NCBI GenBank assembly: GCA_030686995.1
Contig: CM060695.1
Coordinates: 101,460,871 to 101,524,870, forward strand
Direction: 5' to 3'
Length of the DNA stretch: 64,000 nucleotides
Source of the DNA: Artemisia argyi
Lineage: Eukaryota; Streptophyta; Magnoliopsida; Asterales; Asteraceae
Positions 60,098-64,000 of this stretch are shown here, one piece after another. A program made the position numbers and the translations under genes. The notes below the pieces were generated by a model that was not told the origin of the DNA, did no database searches, and was given only the letters and a program-made list of their open reading frames with translations. Position 1 is the first letter of the stretch; each line of letters opens with the position of its first letter.

Positions 60098-60115
60098 TGG
60101 CGCCGCTGCTGGGGA
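60098..60115 (+). other. primer-binding site of Athila element 3
   Basis: 'tggcgccgctgctgggga' is two mismatches from the tRNA-Asp complement. Confidence 0.8.
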
Positions 60116-60263
60116 ATAGTTATTTCTTAGGTTGAGATTCATTTTCAATAGGTCTACTGACTAGATTCCTTTCTAGTGGGATTTTTTATTTTATTTTTAT
60201 AGGATTTCTTTAGTCTATCTTATTTCTTCGTTTCTTTGTTCTTAACTATTACCATCCGCCATC

Positions 60264-61698
60264 ATGGAAGGTGGTAATATCTTTGATCCCGTCAACCCAC
60301 CACAACCAAACCAACCTCCTAGAGCACGGACTTTAGGAGAATACTCCCGTCCTAGCCACCAAGGCTAGCGAATCACCATTGAGCTCACTCAAGAAGCCAA
60401 TGTGTCTCCCTTACGATCTGACACCATCCGGTTGGTGCCAAGCAGATGTGCATTCCATGGACTTCGTTCCGAAGATCCAAACCAACATCTCAAGGATTTT
60501 CTTAAAATCATAGATTCCATAGACCTTGATGTTGAAACTCGAAAGACGACCCGATTTCGTCTCTTCTAATTCTCTCTACGTGACCAAGCTAGTCAATGGC
60601 TTGAGCGTTCACCCGTGGGATCCATCACCTCTTGGGATGATCTCACCTCTCGTTTCCTTGCTCAATTTTTCCCACCGGAAAGAACCACCAAATTGAGGAA
60701 TGACATCTTGATGTTCCAACAACGTCAAGGCGAAACCTTTTACGAAGCTTGGACTCGTTTCAAGGACTTACTCCAAAAAGTCCCTCATCATGGCATAGAT
60801 CTTTGGCTCCAAGTCCAAATCTTATATGACCATATCAATATTTCCACGAGGCAAACCATTGACCAAGCGGCCGGTGGTAAAGCTACGTGATCGGAGTGCG
60901 GAAGAATCATGGGAACTCATAGAAGATCTTGCTCTCTATGACAACGAATGTTGGAATTATCCCCGTGATTTGAACAAAACGGTCAAGGCAATATCTTTTC
61001 TTTCGAGTAATTCAAGCATTCCCGACCGTAGGATCATGAAACTTGAGGATCAAGTCAAGTTTCTCATGAAATCCAACGAAGCTCCTAAACCTACAAGCCA
61101 AGTGAATAAAATCACTTCTTCATGTGAGTATTGTAGTGGTCCCCATGACACTCGTGATTGCATGGAACTCCCCGAACAAGCTTTTGCGGACTACACATCA
61201 TCGTGTACCGATAGAGTGGGAGATAAGTGGTACACTTTCAAACCCGAGCCAAACACTTATAGTGATTCATACAACCCCTCTTTGAAAAATCACCCAAACC
61301 TTAGGTGGAAACAAAACCAGAACACGCCCCAAAACAACTCTACCAATCCACCTAATTGTTTTCAATCAAACTGTTCATCCTCAAACTGTACTTTCAACAA
61401 CAATCCTTCCAACAACTATGGTAGTACCAATAATTTTGAAGGATTTATGTCCAATTTTATGGCATCTCAAGAAGCCCGCATAGCCAGGTTTGGAGCCGAA
61501 TTCAACCAACAAAAAAATGAGATGACCAATAAGATTGATAATTTGATAAAGGCCTTGAATAACCAAGGGGTAACCCCAGCTACAAAATTGGTAAAAAAAC
61601 CTAGTGCTGGAATTGAGGTCAATGATCCCTCATCCTCAAAACACGTCCACTTTGTCAACGTTGCCACTATTAAGCCAATCAATAAGGATAGGGAATAA
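60264..61698 (+). pseudogene. Athila-type Gag of element 3
   Basis: ATG at 60264 (MEGGNIFDPVNPPQPNQPP). Stops at about 60366 and 60568 interrupt the first third. The capsid domain then reads SITSWDDLTSRFLAQFFPP, LRNDILMFQQRQGETFYEAW and HHGIDLWLQVQILYDHIN. A one-base frameshift near 60880 moves the frame, which continues AEESWELIEDLALYDNE to a zinc knuckle CEYCSGPHDTRDC (C-x2-C-x3-H-x4-C) and an Asn-rich, then Lys-rich tail, ending at TAA 61696-61698. Similar proteins are common in Asteraceae annotations under the misleading name MAK10-like. It would package the element's RNA if expressed; here it is broken. Confidence 0.82.
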
Positions 61699-62499
61699 GA
61701 TGGTGAGGATAGGATTGAAGTTGATAGGGAATCTAAGAATGAGGTTAAGGAAGTTGGGAATGATAAGGAAAAGGAAGTAGAGGATGTAGAGGATTACTTC
61801 GATAGGTTACCTACAAAGGAAGAACGTACGTACCATAGGGATTTGTTCAATGACCCCGAGACACCATACTTCCTATGTTCACCAATCATCAAAACGGGCG
61901 ATCCATCTAATATCAACATACCATGCAACATTGGGCATTTGCATGTGTGGAAATTTTACATCAGTCTAAAATCTCTCATAAACATTATGACTAGGATCCA
62001 GTACAATTGGATAATGAAAAAGCAATTTGGACCTAGGATATTTCCTAACATATGTAGGATAAATAACTTTGTGGGAAGAGTTAAGGGATTGCATGTTTTT
62101 GTAGGAAACTTCACGTGTGTTACCGATTTCATGATTGTAGAAGATATTCGTACGGTAATAGATAGTTGCTTAACTCACGTAGTGTTTGGAAAGTCATTTG
62201 TTGAGGTCTCTAAAATGACTTATGACCCGTCTCTAGGAATAGTTAGATTCAAGGAGGAGACCGATGAGATAGCCTACCAAATGCCATATAAGATAGAGCA
62301 ATACCGACTTTTATCAACCCTTGAGAAGGAGCATAAGCAAGTGGTATATTATAGGAGTGATGAGGATAAGAGAAAAGGAGTAGGCCACGTTATGAGAAAT
62401 ATGTTAGGGTTCTACAAAGAATGTCTACAACTAGGTCCGGAATACAAAACCAAACCCGAGGGTTACCTAGAGGATGTGACCAACGATGGGGTCACGTAA
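61699..62499 (+). pseudogene. protease-like region of Athila element 3
   Basis: Same frame as the Gag tail after a single stop. An acidic linker (EVKEVGNDKEKEVEDVEDYF) leads to PIIKTGDPSNINIPCNIGHL, NIMTRIQYNWIMKKQFG, GRVKGLHVFVGNFTCVTDFM, DSCLTHVVFGKSFVEVSKMT and IEQYRLLSTLEKEHKQVVYY. The layout, with a strand like FVGNFTCVTDFMIVEDI and a VVFGKSFVEV block resembling the 'ILGRPFL' of proteases, fits a degenerate retropepsin fold. No D-S/T/L-G catalytic motif is visible, so it may be catalytically dead or a derived domain. It ends with a normal stop at 62497-62499. Confidence 0.6.
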
Positions 62500-64000
62500 T
62501 AGGGCATGACTTTGAGTGTAGCTACAAGACTCGTTAATGAAGAAAAGCGCTTCTTGGGAGGTAACCCAAGCTTTATTTGTTTGTTTGTGTGTTTATTTAA
62601 TTTTATTTGCTTTCGTATGTATGTTTTATTTATATTGTTTATGGTTCATTTTTCAAATTAAATTGTGCAAACGCTTTATTTTGTTTTTAACTTCGTCTTA
62701 ATCACATATATAGGTATTTTGCAAAAGATAAGTGTAAGGGAGATCCAAATTTGTTTTTAAGAACAAGTTGAACATGAACGATAACAATGTTAGATTAACA
62801 TACATATTAGTATTTGTTTGAGTCAAAAGCTTGTATCGAGTCATAATGAATATTTTGCAGGAATTCCAGGAATTCCAGGAATTAAGGCATAGATTTTCTG
62901 GAAATTTTCCAGAAACAAAATATAAAATTTCTGTCAGATCAATCTGACAGCGCCAGGCATTACAACCTGACGACGTCAGGTGTTAATTTTTTGAAAATTT
63001 TGCAAGTTTTGTTTTTCTGCCGGAATTGTAAATTTTCGTAAAATCTTTAACTTTTAAACTCCAGGAATCTGCAAATATTCATTCCACAAGCATTATATCT
63101 TTACTTGCTTTCTAGGATTTAGTTTTACATAGAATTTACCGCCGATTTTACGCGAGATTTTTCGTGTTTGCTTTCTTAGATTTAACATGTTATATTGGAC
63201 AAGAAGATGATTTACATTTCTGAAGAGAAGCTTTTCTATGCTCATTTTCTTGGAGGAGGATCTAACCATGTTACCACATTATCCACACCGAACGAATAAG
63301 GGGAGTAATTGTTTCATTCTTTCATTTTATTTACTTTTACTTCTTTTAATTGAACATTGGAGACAATGTTCGGCTTAAGTGTAAGGGGGTAAATGAAGAT
63401 TCCTCAGAGATTACAATTGCGCTTGATTTTTGTTTGTCTTATAGTAGATGTGTAATAAAACTTAAAGAAATATTTGTTAGGGCAATTTTAGCACCAAATT
63501 TAAAATTTTTTGCAACTTATAGGAGTGAAACTTTAGTCTTAATAAGCGTCTCATGGATAGGAGTTATATGACTAGCACAAAATCCGTACCACTCAAAAAT
63601 TTCCACCCCAAATATGTGAGGTTCTCCCCTAGATCTTTAGGAAAAAGCATTTATCTTTAATGCTTGTGAGTGTACCGGTAGTATTTAGATTCTAGAACTT
63701 GCGTTAGTGATGCATCTTGAGACTGTTAGTGAGACTACATTCGTGTATTTAGGATCTACTACATGATAAGAGGCACTAGGATAACCCATGTTTTACACCT
63801 GTAATATAATTACATTGACTTCATTGGTCAAGTAATTTTCCCACACCTTTGCGATGTACTCATTTTTAGTACACGATACCCCTAGTACACCCCTCAGAGC
63901 CTATCTTTGTCATTTCTAACTTTAATCATCTTACTTAAAGGAAGAATTTGTTTACAATCCACCCCCAAATGTACACCCAAATCACCTTAGCCTTCCATGT
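62500..64000 (+). other. 3' non-coding region of Athila element 3
   Basis: Contains the motif 62528-62567 shared with element 1, an inverted GACGACGTC-type word at 62967-62979 recalling the LTR palindromes, a hairpin CATTG-GAGA-CAATG (63353-63367) followed by the purine motif cttaagtgtaaggggg (63374-63389), and AT-rich sequence to the window edge. The 3' LTR is not reached. Confidence 0.6.

Larger units (their letters stand above)
56176..64000 (+). mobile_element. Athila-type element 2, 5' part (interrupted, runs off the window)
   Basis: Starts with a TGAT...ATCA LTR (56176-57702) inside copia gag, then an Asp-tRNA PBS and a gag that ends abruptly at 58669, where element 3 is inserted. The rest is not in the window. 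The preceding five bases are aatta, but the duplication cannot be checked without the 3' end. Confidence 0.8.
58670..64000 (+). mobile_element. Athila-type element 3, gag-protease derivative (runs off the window)
   Basis: LTR 58670-60091, Asp-tRNA-type PBS, gag, a protease-like segment, then a stop codon followed by the same post-coding motif and purine motifs that follow pol in element 1. No RT, RNase H or integrase is present, so it is a non-autonomous derivative that presumably lost pol. It lies inside the gag of element 2. The 3' LTR is beyond the window. Confidence 0.8.

Overview
This is nuclear plant DNA made almost entirely of transposable elements nested inside one another. I see no intact host gene. 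The gag and protease sequences of the Athila-type elements, and the gag of the copia element, resemble retroelement proteins that are abundant in Asteraceae (daisy family) genomes, where they are often mis-annotated as MAK10-like or reverse-transcriptase-domain proteins. I therefore favour an Asteraceae source, but this is an inference from memory.

Layout. (1) 263-1131: a small TRIM retrotransposon on the minus strand with two identical 126-bp LTRs. (2) 1869-44213: a Mutator-like foldback element. Its inverted arms are minisatellite arrays, its axis is an array of palindromic ~20-bp repeats, and it has a 10-bp target-site duplication (TSD). About 3.8 kb is its own sequence. The rest is a 38.5-kb nest created when a Tat-lineage Ty3/gypsy element (3222-41739, 480-bp LTRs, TSD tcgtc) landed in the left arm. 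The Tat element itself received a complete Athila-type element (4549-15977, TSD gactc), a non-coding LTR element with ~2.97-kb LTRs (21102-29290), a hAT-like MITE (31198-31360) and a minus-strand Helitron (31447-39360) carrying a glyoxal-oxidase-like gene fragment and other exon-like pieces. The MITE and Helitron both sit in a TA microsatellite inside an intron of the Tat element's own antisense gene. (3) 44320-44517: a Stowaway MITE. (4) About 45110-48527: a foldback element with GTTCATCA-type inner repeats, interrupted by another foldback element at 45439-46924. (5) From about 49490 to the right edge: a SIRE-like copia element. Its 5' LTR is split by a 3.75-kb solo LTR (50277-54025, TSD tttac) and its gag is cut by an Athila-type element (56176 onward). 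That element is in turn cut by a shortened, gag-protease-only Athila-type element (58670 to beyond the window).

The elements do not cooperate as a pathway. What links them is insertion history: nesting gives a relative age order, and LTR divergence agrees with it for the Tat element (about 4 % by hand count) versus its inserts (about 1-2 %). The coding regions are broken by stops and frameshifts. The most unusual patterns are the shared architecture of three foldback elements, family-specific palindromic words repeated in the U3 region of three Athila LTR families, and non-coding motifs conserved between two divergent Athila elements.
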